Assembly: GCF_048771995.1 (NCBI RefSeq)
Contig: NC_133036.1
Location: 19,379,001 to 19,443,000 of the forward strand
Direction: 5' to 3'
Length of the DNA: 64,000 nucleotides
Origin: Taeniopygia guttata
Lineage: Eukaryota; Chordata; Aves; Passeriformes; Estrildidae
Part shown: piece after piece, positions 11,341 to 44,335 of the stretch
Numbering within the stretch: the stretch's first letter is position 1
How the letters are laid out: each line of letters begins with the position of its first letter
Notes under the pieces: model-generated
What the model saw: only the letters and a program-made list of their open reading frames with translations
What the model was told of the DNA's origin: nothing
Databases searched by the model: none
Program-made: the position numbers and the translations under genes

Positions 11341-13572
11341 GCAATTCCACGGAGCGAGCAGCACGACCGGCACAGCTTTCCACCTTTTAGCAAACAAAGA
11401 TACTAGTGTGCGCTGGTTACAAGGTACGTGTTTCCCTTATTAATTAGTATTCTCTCTTCTGCTGGTTAATGAGTCTCACGCTTCTGCTAACTGCTGCCAC
11501 GCTCTCTCTCCTTTGGCTCGGCGCTTTCCTGGGTGCTGCTCCAGGAGTTGGTGCTCCTTACCTGCCCCTGAATTTCCCTTTACCCACTCAGAGCTGATTC
11601 CACAGAGTTGCTGAGTTCCCTTGATTTGCTTTGTCCTTATCTGGGGGTTCTGCCAAATGTCCTCGTGGCCCCCGAATTCTGCATTCCTCGAGTATCGGTG
11701 GAAATCCTTCTCCCTGAGCTTTGTGAACCTCCCCAGGGGCTGAGGTCATTGCAACACGTCCAGCCCCAAACCTTAACAGGGCAGTTCTGCTGGCCAGGAG
11801 TTTGTGTTTCTACAGCTGGACATCACATAGAGCTTGTTGGCCGCTCTGTTTCACAGATTAAATCTCCCTCCTTGCTGATCAGGTGTGCAGGTTACAAAGA
11901 TCAAACAGCAAAGAACATGCTATCTCAATTCAAATTTGCATATTTCACACTTAGCAACAAGATGATCTGAGAAGCAGGACTGGCACAGAACATACTTGGT
12001 GACCACCTTGGAAAGGCAATTTAGTAATAATGGACAATAGAAATTAACTTCAAAAAAAGATTAAGGCTTTTATTGACAGAATGTGAAGAACAGAACAGCA
12101 GCTGTGCTTGCTGAATAGTATCAGTAAATATGCTGCTAACAATTTCTTCAACTATAGGTGCAGCTGGGAATCTGAAACAAGTGATCATGAATACTAAAGC
12201 CATGAAATAAAATGAATATATAATGAATAAAATAAAATTAATATAATGGAAGTATCTGCTGTTTAAATGTAGCCTATTCAGTGTGGCCATTGTGTTATTC
12301 CTTTCCCAGCTCTTTGACAGCGTGCCAGTCTTTATGTCTGGGGTTTGAAATCCAGAGATGGACAGAACACTTCCTCTCCCACAGTCAGAAATGACTTTGT
12401 TATCATGTGTGCCTAATGAGAGACCTCCCTTCTACCCAGGACTTGTACTTACGGCTTTGCATTCCCAAAGACACGGCACTTCTTCTGTCTTGTTAGGATA
12501 ATGATTTTTGTGAATGTACAAGGACAGACACATTGATTCAACAAACACACCACTAATGGACATAAAGGCTGTGTCAGACCAAAACAAGGGAAGGGGTAAG
12601 AAATGTGTGACAGAACTGGCAGGATGCTTGCTGCAATGAGCTGTTACTAATTGCCACAACTGGTGTTCTTCACAAGTTGTGGAAAATGCACCAAAGGGGG
12701 TGGCCAGGTAGCGCAGATGACACTGCTTGAGATCCACAGGTGTGCAAATGCAAGTCAAGCCAGAGGTGAGGAGGAAGAAGACGACACCTACAAAGAGTCA
12801 ACACCTGCAGCAGGAGCTTGGGCTGTCCCTGTGAGAGCCCCCTGGGTGCTGTGGGATGTGGGAGCTGGGCACCAGGTAAAGGGGTGGTTGGAGTAGGGCT
12901 GTTTGTTTGTTTGTGCTCATGAGGAGAGCTGTCCTGCCTTCCTGGATTCCCACATTGTTCATTTGTGTCTGCTTCCATGTAACTTGGCAAAAAAGCCACT
13001 TCCCTCCCTGTGTGCCCTGACCCATTCCCCAGCTGTGGGAGGCTGGGGGTGCACATTCTGCATGTCAACAGATCTCCCCCCTGGTGGTGCTGAGCCAACG
13101 ACATGCAGAAGTGATTTGATGGCTGCTCTGCTGCCTTCAGGCTATTTCCACTTAAAGGAAGCAGAAAGAGTATCTAGGAAGGCAACTGACCATGTTCCTC
13201 TGAAAGAAGAAGGCAATAAGCATATAAAATACTCTGACACTTATGGCATGTTCTGTATAGATAATTTCTTACAGATTTCAATTCATTTGCCCATTCCCAT
13301 GTCATTATTCACTTTTGATATGCCCTGAGCAGGTACCATGGTCTGTCTGGACCTGGAAACATTGTGGGGTTTTTTTTCTGCTTGATTCATGAAATAGTGA
13401 TTTTCAGTCTGACAAACATTCCAAATGCCCCTTGTTTTTCTCCCTTCACTGTGATCAGGGGAGCAGATTACATAAGAGCGAGTTAGAAGGGATTGTTACT
13501 CTGTATCCTGACAAACTCGGTTTGTTTGACTTTCCCTTGGGTTTTAAAAGCAAGCTGTACCCCCCACAGCTC
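11341..13572. other. Intergenic PDCD2L-CES-A spacer and likely CES-A 3' UTR
   Basis: No gene is recognised. From 11716 onward the sequence is duplicated at 27724-29585. A minus-strand AATAAA lies at 12069-12074, 1.5 kb beyond the CES-A stop, and could end the CES-A mRNA; the matching site in copy 2 is altered to a T-run. Small open frames shared by both copies (12432-12758 with 28445-28771) are explained by the duplication itself. Confidence 0.5.
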
Positions 13573-24295
<10,723 letters not shown>

Positions 24296-24640
24296 GGTGC
24301 CACTGGCCCCGAGCCCGCTGCCCGGCCTTTATCGGCCCGCCCTGGGCCCCTTCCGCAAGGCGCACCCGGGCGGGCGGGGCCGTGCCCGCTGCGGGCCGGG
24401 CCGGGCCGGGCCGGGCCCTCCTGCCCCGCGGGGAGAGCCGCTGCCTCCCGCCGCTCCTCCCGAACGGCACCGCCGCAATCCCGGCACAGCGGGCTCCAAT
24501 CGCTCCGCAGGCCCCTCGCATTCCCGAGCGCTGTCCCGCTGCTGCAGCACCCCCGGCTGCCGCCCCAGGGCAGGGTTTGCTCGCCCTGCACTGCACACGG
24601 CCGCGGGCACCTCGACTGCACCTGCTGACATCTGCTTCAC
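24296..24640 (-). promoter_or_regulatory. CES-A promoter, CpG island
   Basis: GC-rich 345 bp upstream of the CES-A ATG, containing a GGGCC-repeat run near 24390-24415. A TATA-like GATAAAGG on the minus strand (24326-24333) sits only about 30 nt before the ATG, so it would imply a very short 5' UTR; its use is uncertain. Copy 2 carries the same block at 39973-40310. Confidence 0.55.
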
Positions 24641-26096
24641 TTGGTGTTAGATCCATCCCCGAGTGACGGGCACCATAGAGCCACGGCCAGACCAATACCC
24701 CTGGGAAGTGTACTTGTACCGAAGGAAAACGGAGCGATTTTTATTCTCAGAAAAGCCTATTTTCTGACAAAATAACCAATACTAGAAAAATCCCAGCTCT
24801 TCCTACAGGGTGCAGGAGACACCTGTCACTCAGTTCTGCGTGCTCAGGGTTGGTTGGAATAGTGTTGCAATACAGTAACAACAACGAGATGAATTATCAG
24901 CTTTTGTAACGTGGGAGCAATATTAAGTGAGTGGTAATTTGCATGGTAACTCTACATCTAAAGCCTCTGGGAAATCCAGAGGATTTATTTCAATACATTT
25001 CACATCCATAACTGAAGGATGATATGAAAAGGAGAGATTTTCCGCTCACATTGACTAGGAGGTTGTGTTTGTTTTATGCAAGCATTAGGCTCTACCTTTT
25101 TCTTTTTTTTTTCCCCTGACTCAGTAGCTCTTGCCCCAGAAAGGCAGTTGTGCAATTTCAGATCATGGGACTTCTCAGTTGTCAGAAACAGCATTTCAAA
25201 GAATCAGAGGATATGATGACAGAATGGTTTGGGTTGGAAGAAACTTCAAAGTTCTACTCATGCCACCTCTGCCATGGGCAGGGACACCTTCCTGTCCAAG
25301 CTGGCCTTGGGCACTGCCAGGGATGGGGCAGCCACAGCTGCTCTGGGCAGCTTGTGCCAGATCTCAGCACCTGCAGAGGGAGGAATTTCTTCTGTCTGTG
25401 TGATTTAAAGCTACCTGATCTGGCTTGAAGCCATTCCCCCTTGTCCTGTTGCTACACGTCCTTGGCAAATGCCCCTCTCCATTTTTCTTGTAGGCTGCCC
25501 CGGGCTACTGCAAGAGGCTCTAAGGTGTCCCCAGAGCCTTCTCCTGACTCAGCTGAACAACCCATCTCTCTCAGCCTGTCTCCACAGGAGAGGTGCTCCA
25601 TTTCTCCAGATCCATTCCTGCTCACACCTCTCTTTACAGCTCAGTGGCTTACAAGACTCACAGTCTTTCAATTAGTTTAGCACATCTGTTCTGCTCCTGT
25701 TAACCCTGAGTGCAGTGGCTGTGCTTGAGCACTTTACTCCAAATGCTCCTGGTGTACCTTACTCCAAATCTTCCCCCGTGTGGTGCACAGGAGTGATTTA
25801 CAGCCCCTGCAGATAAACCCCAGTCACCTTTAACCTGGCTGCTCCCAGAGCAAACTGGTGGCAGCCCTGCAGGTGAGCCCAAGCAGTGCTGGCTGTGTCT
25901 GCAGCCTGTGCTGTGTTTGTGGTGGCTCCTGAGCTCTGCCCCAGTGCCCTGCATGCCCTGCCAGGCTGTGCTGGGGTGCAGCTCCAGAGGCTGAGGGCAC
26001 GGCCAGTGCTCACTGGGCTCTGGCAGATGGGGAACACTGTGAGTCTGAGCTGCTGAGAAAACAATGAGGCCTAGAAACTCACATTAGATTATAATG
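24641..26096. other. Upstream flank of CES-A to the duplication junction
   Basis: No gene is recognised. It holds a CR1 fragment (25195-25650) and about 450 bp of unclassified unique sequence up to the junction at 26096/26097. The same material flanks CES-B at 40311-41752. Confidence 0.6.
25195..25650 (-). mobile_element. CR1 LINE 3'-end fragment, reverse orientation
   Basis: The plus strand reads the complement of a CR1 3' end: CAGAATGGTTTGGGTTGGAA, CCATGGGCAGGGACACCTTC, CCATTCCCCCTTGTCCTG, TCTCTCAGCCTGTCTCCACA. The CR1 3' terminus lies at the left and the element is 5'-truncated at the right. Present at the matching place in copy 2 (40869-41324), so it is older than the duplication. Confidence 0.88.
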
Positions 26097-27177
26097 AATA
26101 CACTGGAAAAAGATATACAAGTTAAGAGAAAATTCCAGTTAGAGATTGCAAGTGAACATTTTGCTTCTAGTTCTTTGGTTTCTGGTGACTTACAATTACT
26201 AACAGAGCTTTCAACTATCACATGGGACTCAAATCCACCAAATGCCTGCTGTATTTCATCAAAACCCATAATAACTTCTCTAACATTTTTGTGCTTTTAT
26301 AATTATGATGTTGTCTTTTTCAATTTTGAATTGAGCATAGTTAAAGTTCTACAGTTTTCTAAAGGTCAACCAAAATCAACACTGCTGAGAAGTCTTCTAT
26401 GCAAATTCTGCAGCTGACAGCAGCTTTAGCTGGAAACAAATTCAATGCTGTCCACAATCCAGGCACAAGTGGCTGAAAGTCCTCACTGTGACCACCTAAG
26501 TTAAGTAAAAATACTTATACTAAGAAAATATTTTCAGTAACCACACTCAATGACTGTTTTTCAGGCAACCTTTACTAAACCTTCAGGTGTCTTACCCTCA
26601 GCCAGCTCTCTAGCCAAAATCCCTAAAAGAATTAAACTCCTAAAAATGCAACTGAAGTGTAAGAAAGCTTTAGCCCTGTAAAGAAAAAAGGGCAAAATGC
26701 CATGACATAAAGTCATGCCATTTGACACAGATCTTGTTTCAGAGATTAACCATCCATTGCACCACCTGGAGCCCATGAACACTGCTCAGTCCCTCAGAAA
26801 CAGCTGAGCTAAAACCATCTCTGAGTAACTCCACATTTGGCAGCTCTGGGTGCACTGTCCTGTCCTTCCTGCACAGCACCCCAACAGTTCCTAAAGGAGC
26901 TTCCAGACAACATCATTCAGGTTTAGTAAGAGTCCCATTTAGATTCTCAGTCAGCACACAGGAAACCACACAATTCCTTCAGTTTCACCATGAAATCCAG
27001 ACCTGTTCTCACCTTTCTGACATCATCTGCTCCAAATCAACACCCTCTCTCTGCTGATACTCCTTCAGTAGCTTATCTGCATGATCTGTGTCAAGGAAAC
27101 CCATGTAGTCTTCCTCATCCACAACATTCATGTAGAAGGGCTGGAACACAGGAGCTGAACCAGCCACTGCCATCACC

Positions 27178-27321
27178 ATGTCCTCACTGGCTGCAGGATG
27201 GGTGTCCTGGGCACCTGGGCCATCCATGTCCTCACTGGCTGCAGGATGGGTGTCCTGGGCACCTGGGCCATCCATGTCCTCACTGGCTGCAGGATGGGTG
27301 TCCTGGGCACCTGGGCCATGG
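27178..27321 (-). repeat. 48-bp minisatellite, 3 units, in the PDCD2L fragment
   Basis: Three copies of the unit found six times in intact PDCD2L exon 4. All three carry the Ser variant codon. Confidence 0.93.
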
Positions 27322-27343
27322 GCAGGCTCTGACAGGTGGAGCT

Positions 27344-27643
27344 CTATTACACTGGAATCCTCATGTTCCTTGGGGTCGGTGGTCAGAGACAGGGATGACA
27401 CACAGACACACAGACAGGCAGACAGACAGGCAGACACATGCACACCCGGACTCCATGTGACAAACTGTTGAGCTTTATTGTTGAGACCCTTCTTATATAG
27501 GAAGTTTGAAACTCCTGGCTCTAGGCAGCTCATTGGCCTGAGCCTCCCACAGCCCAGCTCCTGAGCAGTGAGATGCCTGCAGCACTAAGTGGAACGTGGT
27601 AAGTGAAGGTCCCAGTCTGTCAGCCCAGGACTCCAGTGCCACA
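27344..27643 (-). mobile_element. Solo LTR (300 bp) of an endogenous retrovirus inside the PDCD2L fragment
   Basis: Interrupts sequence that is continuous in copy 1 (near 9253). It is flanked by the 5-bp direct repeat GAGCT. On the minus strand it begins TGTGGCACTGGAGTC, then carries TATATAAG (near 27491-27498) and AATAAA (27474-27479), then a CAGA-rich stretch, in U3-R-U5 order. No internal region. It is absent from copy 1, so it is younger than the duplication. Confidence 0.65.
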
Positions 27644-27723
27644 GAGCTGCTGGAGCTGGCATGCACACTGCACCTCGCTGCTCACAGCTTCCTTTAGGCC
27701 AAGCAGCTCAAGGGAGGCACATA

Positions 27724-29585
27724 GAGCTTTGTGAGCCTCCCCAGGGGCTGAGGTCATTGCAACACGTCCAGCCCCAAACCTAAACAGGGCAGTGCTGCTG
27801 GCCAGGAGTTTGTGTTTCTACAGCTGGACATCACTTAGAGCTTGTTGGCCGCTCTGTTTCACAGATTAAATCTCCCTCCTTGCTGATCAGGTGTGCAGGT
27901 TACAAAGATCAAACAGCAAAGAACATGCTATCTCAATTCAAATTTGCAAATTTCACACTTAGCAACGAGATGATCTGAGAAGCAGGACTGGCACAGGACA
28001 AACATACTTGGTGACCACCTTGGAAAGGCAATTTTGTAATAATGGACAATAGAAATTAACTTCAAAAAAAGATTAAGGCTTTTTTTTGACAGAATGTGAA
28101 GAACAGAACAGCAGCTGTGCTTGCTGAATAGTATCAGTAAATATGCTGCTAACAATTTCTTCAACTATAGGTGCAGCTGGGAATCTGAACCAAGTGATCA
28201 TGAATACTAAAGCCATGAAATAAAATTAATATATAATGAATAAAATAAAATTAACATAATGGAAGTATCTGCTGTTTAAATGTAGCCTATTCAGTGTGGC
28301 CATGGTGTTATTCCTTTCCCAGCTCTTTGACAGCGTGCCAGTCTTTATGTCTGGGGTTTGAAATCCAGAGATGGACAGAACACTTCCTCTCCCACAGTCA
28401 GAAATGACTTTGTTATCATGTGTGCCTAATGAGAGACCTCCCTTCTACCCAGGACTTGTACTTACGGCTTTGCATTCCCAAAGACACGGCACTTCTTCTG
28501 TCTTGTTAGGATAATGATTTTTGTGAATGTACAAGGACAGACACATTGATTCAACAAACACACCACTAATGGGCATAAAGGCTGTGTCAGACCAAAACAA
28601 GGGAAGGGGTAAGAAATGTGTGACAGAACTGGCAGTATGCTTGCTGCAATGAGCTGTTACTAATTGCCACAACTGGTGTTCTTCACAAGTTGTGGAAAAT
28701 GCACAAAAGGGGGTGGCCAGGTAGCACAGATGACACTGCTTGAGATCCACAGGTGTGCAAATGCAAGTCAAGCCAGAGGTGAGGAGGAAGAAGACGACAC
28801 CTACAAAGAGTCAACACCTGCAGCAGGAGCTTGGGCTGTCCCTGTGAGAGCCCCCTGGGTGCTGTGGGATGTGGGAGCTGGGCACCAGGTAAAGGGGTGG
28901 TTGGAGTAGGGCTGTTTGTTTGTTTGTGCTCATGAGGAGAGCTCTCCTGCTTTCCTGGATTCCCACATTGTTCATTTGTGTCTGCTTCCATGTAACTTGG
29001 CAAAAAAGCCACTTCCCTCCCTGTGTGCCCTGACCCATTCCCCAGCTGTGGGAGGCTGGGGGTGCACATTCTGCATGTCAACAGATCTCCCCCCTGGTGG
29101 TGCTGAGCCAACGACGTGCAGAAGTGATTTGATGGCTGCTCTGCTGCCTTCAGGCTATTTCCAGTTAAAGGAAGCAGAAAGAGTCTCTAGGAAGGCAACT
29201 GACCATGCTCCTCTGAAAGAAGAAGGCAATAAGCATATAAAATACTCTGACACTTATGGCATGTTCTGTATAGATAATTTCTTACAGATTTCAATTCATT
29301 TGCCCATTCCCATGTCATTATTCACTTTTGATATGCCCTGAGCAGGTACCATGGTCTGTCTGGACCTGGAAACATTGTGGGGTTTTTTTTCTGCTTGATT
29401 CATGAAATAGTGATTTTCAGTCTGACAAACATTCCAAATGCCCCTTGTTTCTCTCCCTTCACTGTGATTAGGGGAGCAGATTACATAAGAGTGAGTTAGA
29501 AGGGATTGTTACTCTGTATCCTGACAAACTCGGTTTGTTTGACTTTCCCTTGGGTTTTAAAAGCAAACTGTACCCTCCACAGCTC
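27724..29585. other. CES-B 3' flank, copy of the PDCD2L-CES-A spacer
   Basis: Matches 11716-13572. No gene is recognised. The AATAAA present in copy 1 at 12069-12074 is replaced by a T-run (near 28080), so the two CES mRNAs may end at different places. Confidence 0.55.
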
Positions 29586-39972
<10,387 letters not shown>

Positions 39973-40310
39973 GGTGCCACTGGCCCCGAGCCGCTGCCCG
40001 GCCTTTATCGGCCCGCCCTGGGCCCCTTCCGCAAGGCGCACCCGGGCGGGCGGGGCCGGGCCCGCTGCGGGCCGGGCCGGGCCGGGCCGGGCCCTCCTGC
40101 CCCGCGGGGAGAGCCGCTGCCTCCCGCCGCTCCTCCCGAACGGCAGCGCCGCAATCCCGGCACAGCGGGCTCCAATCGCTCCGCAGGCCCCTCGCATTCC
40201 CGAGCGCTGTCCCGCTGCTGCAGCACCCCCGGCTGCCGCCCCAGGGCAGGGTTTGCTCGCCCTGCACTGCACACGGCCGCGGGCACCTCGACTCCAGCTG
40301 CTGACATCTG
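39973..40310 (-). promoter_or_regulatory. CES-B promoter, CpG island
   Basis: Near-identical to the CES-A promoter block, including the GATAAAGG element (minus strand, 40002-40009) and the GGGCC run. Only a few substitutions and a 1-bp length change near the ATG are seen. Confidence 0.55.
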
Positions 40311-40868
40311 CTTCACTTGGTGTTAGATCCATCCCCGAGTGACGGGCACCATAGAGCCACGGCCAAACCAATACCCCTGGAAAGTGTACTTGTACCGAAG
40401 GAAAACTGAGCGATTTTTATTCTCAGAAAAGCCCATTTTCTGACAAAATAACCAATAGTAGAAAAATCCAGCTCTTCCTGCAGGCTGCAGGAGACACCTG
40501 TCACTCAGTTCTGTGTGCTCAGGGTTGGTTGGAATAGTGTTGCAATACAGTAACAACAACGAGATGAATTATCAGCTTTTGTAACGTGGGAGCAATATTA
40601 AGTGAGTGGTAATTTCCGTGGTAACTCTACATCTAAAGCCTCTGGAAAATCCAGAGGATTTATTTCAATACATTTCACATCCATAACTGAAGGATGATAT
40701 GAAAAGGAGAGATTTTCTGCTCACATTGACTAGGAGGTTGTGTTTGTTTTATGCAAGCATTAGGCTCTACCTTTTTCTTTTTTTCCCCCCTGACTCAGTA
40801 GCTCTTGCCCCAGAAAGGCAGTTGTGCAATTTCAGATCATGGGACTTCTCAGTTGTCAGAAACAGCAT

Positions 40869-41324
40869 TTCAAAGAATCAGAGGATATGATGACAGAATG
40901 GTTTGGGTTGGAAGAAACCTCAAAGTTCTACTCATGCCACCTCTGCCATGGGCAGGGACACCTTCCTGTCCAAGCTGGCCTTGGGCACTGCCAGGGATGG
41001 AGCAGCCACAGCTGCTCTGGGCAGCTTGTGCCAGATCTCAGCACCCGCAGAGGGAGGAATTTCTTCTGTCTGTGTGATTTAAAGCTACCTGATCTGGCTT
41101 GAAGCCATTCCCCCTTGTCCTGTTGCTACACGTCCTTGGCAAATGCCCCTCTCCATTTTTCTTGTAGGCTGCCCCGGGCTGCTGCAAGAGGCTCTAAGGT
41201 GTCCCCAGAGCCTTCTCCTGACCCAGCTGAACAACCCATCTCTCTCAGCCTGTCTCCACAGGAGAGGTGCTCCATTTCTCCAGATCCATTCCTGCTCACA
41301 CCTCTCTTTACAGCTCAGTGGCTT
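40869..41324 (-). mobile_element. CR1 LINE 3'-end fragment, duplicate of 25195-25650
   Basis: Same CR1 segments in the same order as the copy-1 fragment, reverse orientation. Confidence 0.88.
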
Positions 41325-42666
41325 ACAAGACTCACAGTCTTTCAATTAGTTTAGCACATCTGTTATGCTCCTGTTAACCCTGAGTGCAGTGGCTGTGCTT
41401 GAGCACTTTACTCCAAATGCTCCTGGTGTACCTTACTCCAAATCTTCCCCCGTGTGGTGCACAGGAGTGATTTACAGCCCCTGCAGATAAACCCCAGTCA
41501 CCTTTAACCTGGCTGCTCCCAGAGCAAACTGGTGGCAGCCCTGCAGGTGAGCCCAAGCAGTGCTGGCTGTGTCTGCAGCCTGTGCTGTGTTTGTGGTGGC
41601 TCCTGAGCTCTGCCCCAGTGCCCTGCATGCCCTGCCAGGCTGTGCTGGGGTGCAGCTCCAGAGGCTGAGGGCACGGCCAGTGCTCACTGGGCTCTGGCAG
41701 ATGGGGAAGAAAACAATGAGGACTAAAACTTTGCTGCAGAATAACAATGAATTGTGGCACAATAGGTGTTCCCTGTCAGACCTTTTGCCTTGATTCTCAA
41801 GAGTGACACTAAAGGTCAATAAAACAGGTCTAGGAGTATTTTGTGCTCTTTGAATATACAGTCTTTACAGTAATTATAAATGTGTGCATTGCCTATTGCA
41901 ATTAATGGCACAGGAGCCTGAGGTACCAGTAATGGAGCTGAGAATAAGTTATCTTTTACCTCTATCTGTGTGATGAAGATTTCTGAGACACCTCAGAAGC
42001 ACTGCACAGGAGTAAACTGTACTCTTGTTTGCCTGCTTGGGTGCTGCTGTGAATTCTCTCACTGGCTCCTCTTACCTGGCACTGTTCTGATTCCTGGCAA
42101 GGGAGAACTGTTTCCATGCAAGGTGTGGCTCAACTCCCACACTGGTGGGCATTCATGCCTCATCCCACTCATGACCCACGAGCTACATGAGGGGTCCTTT
42201 GCTGCAAAGCCAAATATCCTGCAGGTGCTGTAGAGTATAGCACCTGCTGCTCTCTCCTTTTGTTGTAACAAACTTGATTTCCAAAGCCAATTTATCTTCT
42301 ATGACCTGATCTTTGCTGATTTTACTAGACTCCATATTTTCCCATTTACTTTCCTTTTATTTCCCCCCTTCACTGCTACTTTAATTTCCAAGTTTTTCTC
42401 TTCAATCTCTGTTCTACCCACTACTTCTCTCTCAAGTATCCACTCTGCAAAAAGTCTGAGTCCATATCCCATCCACAGGCCTAGAGAAGCAGCCATTCTG
42501 AAAGCAGTGTGTGTGCAGAGCAGTTTCTGCAAACTCTGCCAATCCTACTTACAGTAAGATAACAAAAAAATGGGACTTTAAATCCCTACAGCCTTGTGTG
42601 GAGATACTTTGGTGGATCTGCAAGCATGGCCTATATGCTTTGCAAATGTTGAGACTCTTACCCCAG

Positions 42667-44159
42667 TGTAGTGGTTTTGGTTTGTTAATTTTAGATTTTT
42701 TATTTTTGAGATTTCTTAACTAATGTGTTGATGAGTGTGGTTAATTACTAAGGTACTTACTTCTTGCTGTGAGATAGGATTAAGAGAAAGGTAAAGCAGA
42801 TTTAAAACTTTAAAAGGGTATAAAGAAAATTTTATTAAAAGTTAGTAAAGAAAAAAAGTACTAAGAATCAAAACAAACTTTTTAGAATACTTCTCCCCTC
42901 ACAACTTTTTCTTTTTTACTGACAATGTAAAGAAACAAGACTTAAGATTTCTAGTTAGTTTGCTACCTTTAAAATAGTTTTTTAGTTTACTTAGGGAGAG
43001 AAGTATCTCTTTCTAAAGTTATGGAGACTTCTCCACAAGAGGAAAAAACAGTTCTCTTATGGCTCTTAATTTTGCCACACCTGGAGAACCCTGCCATTGT
43101 GAAGTCTTTCCTATTTTTACAAGTCTTTTTACAGGTTGTTGATGGGCTATGTTGACTTATGGGGTATTGTTTTAAAGAAGCACTGTTTAAAAGCACAAGT
43201 TCTTATTATCAATTTCTAAAATCATCTTTATCCCTGGGAACAGACATCTTCTTTTCTTGGAAGTACAGGACTACTTTTTTCTTTTTCTCTGTTCATACTT
43301 CTCATGGAATTACAGTTACTTTAACATCTGCTTATCTTAGCATGGAGGTTTTTGCTTGATATTAACTTGGAACAATTTCATCTCCCTATAGTTTCATGTT
43401 ATGGAAAAAAAAAGCTTTTTCTCTACAGCTTACAAGAAAATTTCAGCCTTAAGATCAAAGCATCTTCTCCTTTCTCTTATCTGAGACTTAACTTTTTCTT
43501 CACTGACTTCAATGTCTTTATGTTGTTCTTTTATATGTTTGTATCTTGTTCCTTTCACTTGAGAGAAGATTAAACCACTAAAAGAATTAACATTACACTT
43601 AAAACTTACTAATAGTCACCTAACCCACCAGTAACTTGCAGTAGAAGCTGCAGCTGGGCTGTGTCAAGATTAGCTTCATAGTTAGTCTTTAGTTTTCTCT
43701 GTGTTCCATTCCAGCTGCACTCTACACAAGCTGCAAAGATCTCTAGTCTCAGGCACGCTAAAGAGAAAGGACTTAACAGCAAAATCTTGACAGCTGTGGC
43801 CAGTCCTGCTCCAGCTAGGGCTCCCAGCCTCTCCTCCCACCTTCCTACCTAATACTACTAAAATCCAACCCAACCAAAGCCGGGCCAATAAAAAAGAAAC
43901 TGTCAAACAGTCCCAAAAAAAGAAAAAGAACCCAGCCCACAACAGAACCAACTAGCCCGGCCCAGCCAAGACAAAGGCTGGGGCTGAGGCTGCCACCTCC
44001 TCACCAATTACGAAAAACAAAATGTTCTTGGGATTTTTTATCTTTTATTTTTGTGTGCTTCACAAAAACATGTCCAGCTTCTCAGCAATTTAAAAAACTG
44101 TCAGTTACTCAAAAAGTTTTATATTACTTCTCTAAATTTTCTTCCCATTCTAAACCACA
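42667..44159 (-). mobile_element. Solo LTR (~1.49 kb) of the same broad family as 20343-21727, reverse orientation
   Basis: On the minus strand it begins TGTGGTTTAGAATGGG and ends AAACCAAAACCACTACA. It shares the GGACATGTTT(C/T)TGTGA block near the 5' end, the GTTTCTTTACATTGTCA block and the terminal ACTACA with the CES intron-2 LTR. An AATAAA lies in the AT-rich 3' third. No internal region and no clear target duplication. Divergence from the other LTR is high, so it is an old insertion or a different subfamily. Confidence 0.7.
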
Positions 44160-44286
44160 ACACTCAGTGACAGACTTGTGTCACAAAAGGACAGTGCTAC
44201 ATACCTGGGGAGTACAATTCTTGAATCCCGTCTGGTATTAAATTTAAGAGATTTTGCAGCTTGCCCTCAATCAGTGAATAATGCAT

Positions 44287-44335
44287 AAGTCAAAGGTCAA
44301 TGAAAAAAATCCTGCCACAAGGTGACCTTTGCCTC
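44287..44335. promoter_or_regulatory. Paired DR1 motifs (HNF4/PPAR-RXR type), possible liver/gut enhancer
   Basis: AAGTCAAAGGTCA at 44287-44299 (plus) and GAGGCAAAGGTCA on the minus strand at 44323-44335. Both fit the DR1 consensus of HNF4 and PPAR-RXR and face each other 23 bp apart. They lie about 4.3 kb upstream of the CES-B start. Function is inferred from motif matches only. Confidence 0.35.

Larger units (their letters stand above)
26097..27723 (-). pseudogene. PDCD2L: PDCD2L fragment: part of intron 4 and a truncated exon 4
   Basis: Copy of PDCD2L 7865-9327. The exon 4 part runs from 27722 down to the preserved GTGAGA donor after 27013, interrupted by an LTR at 27344-27643. It has three 16-aa repeat units and still reads the DEEDYMGFLDTDHADKLL segment in frame. 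Exons 1-3, the exon 4 acceptor and first codons, exons 5-7 and the promoter are missing, so it cannot make PDCD2L. It lies between the CES-B 3' end and the CES-A 5' flank on the same strand as both. Confidence 0.93.

Noticed and set aside
10240-11443. Large plus-strand open frames (362 and 259 aa)
   Set aside because: CpG-island and GC-minisatellite artefacts antisense to PDCD2L exons 1-3.
12432-12758. Open frame conserved at 28445-28771
   Set aside because: Conservation is explained by the recent segmental duplication; no family motif, and changes do not favour silent sites.
43682-43951. 89-aa minus-strand open frame
   Set aside because: Lies wholly inside the LTR at 42667-44159; LTRs do not encode host proteins and no motif is present.
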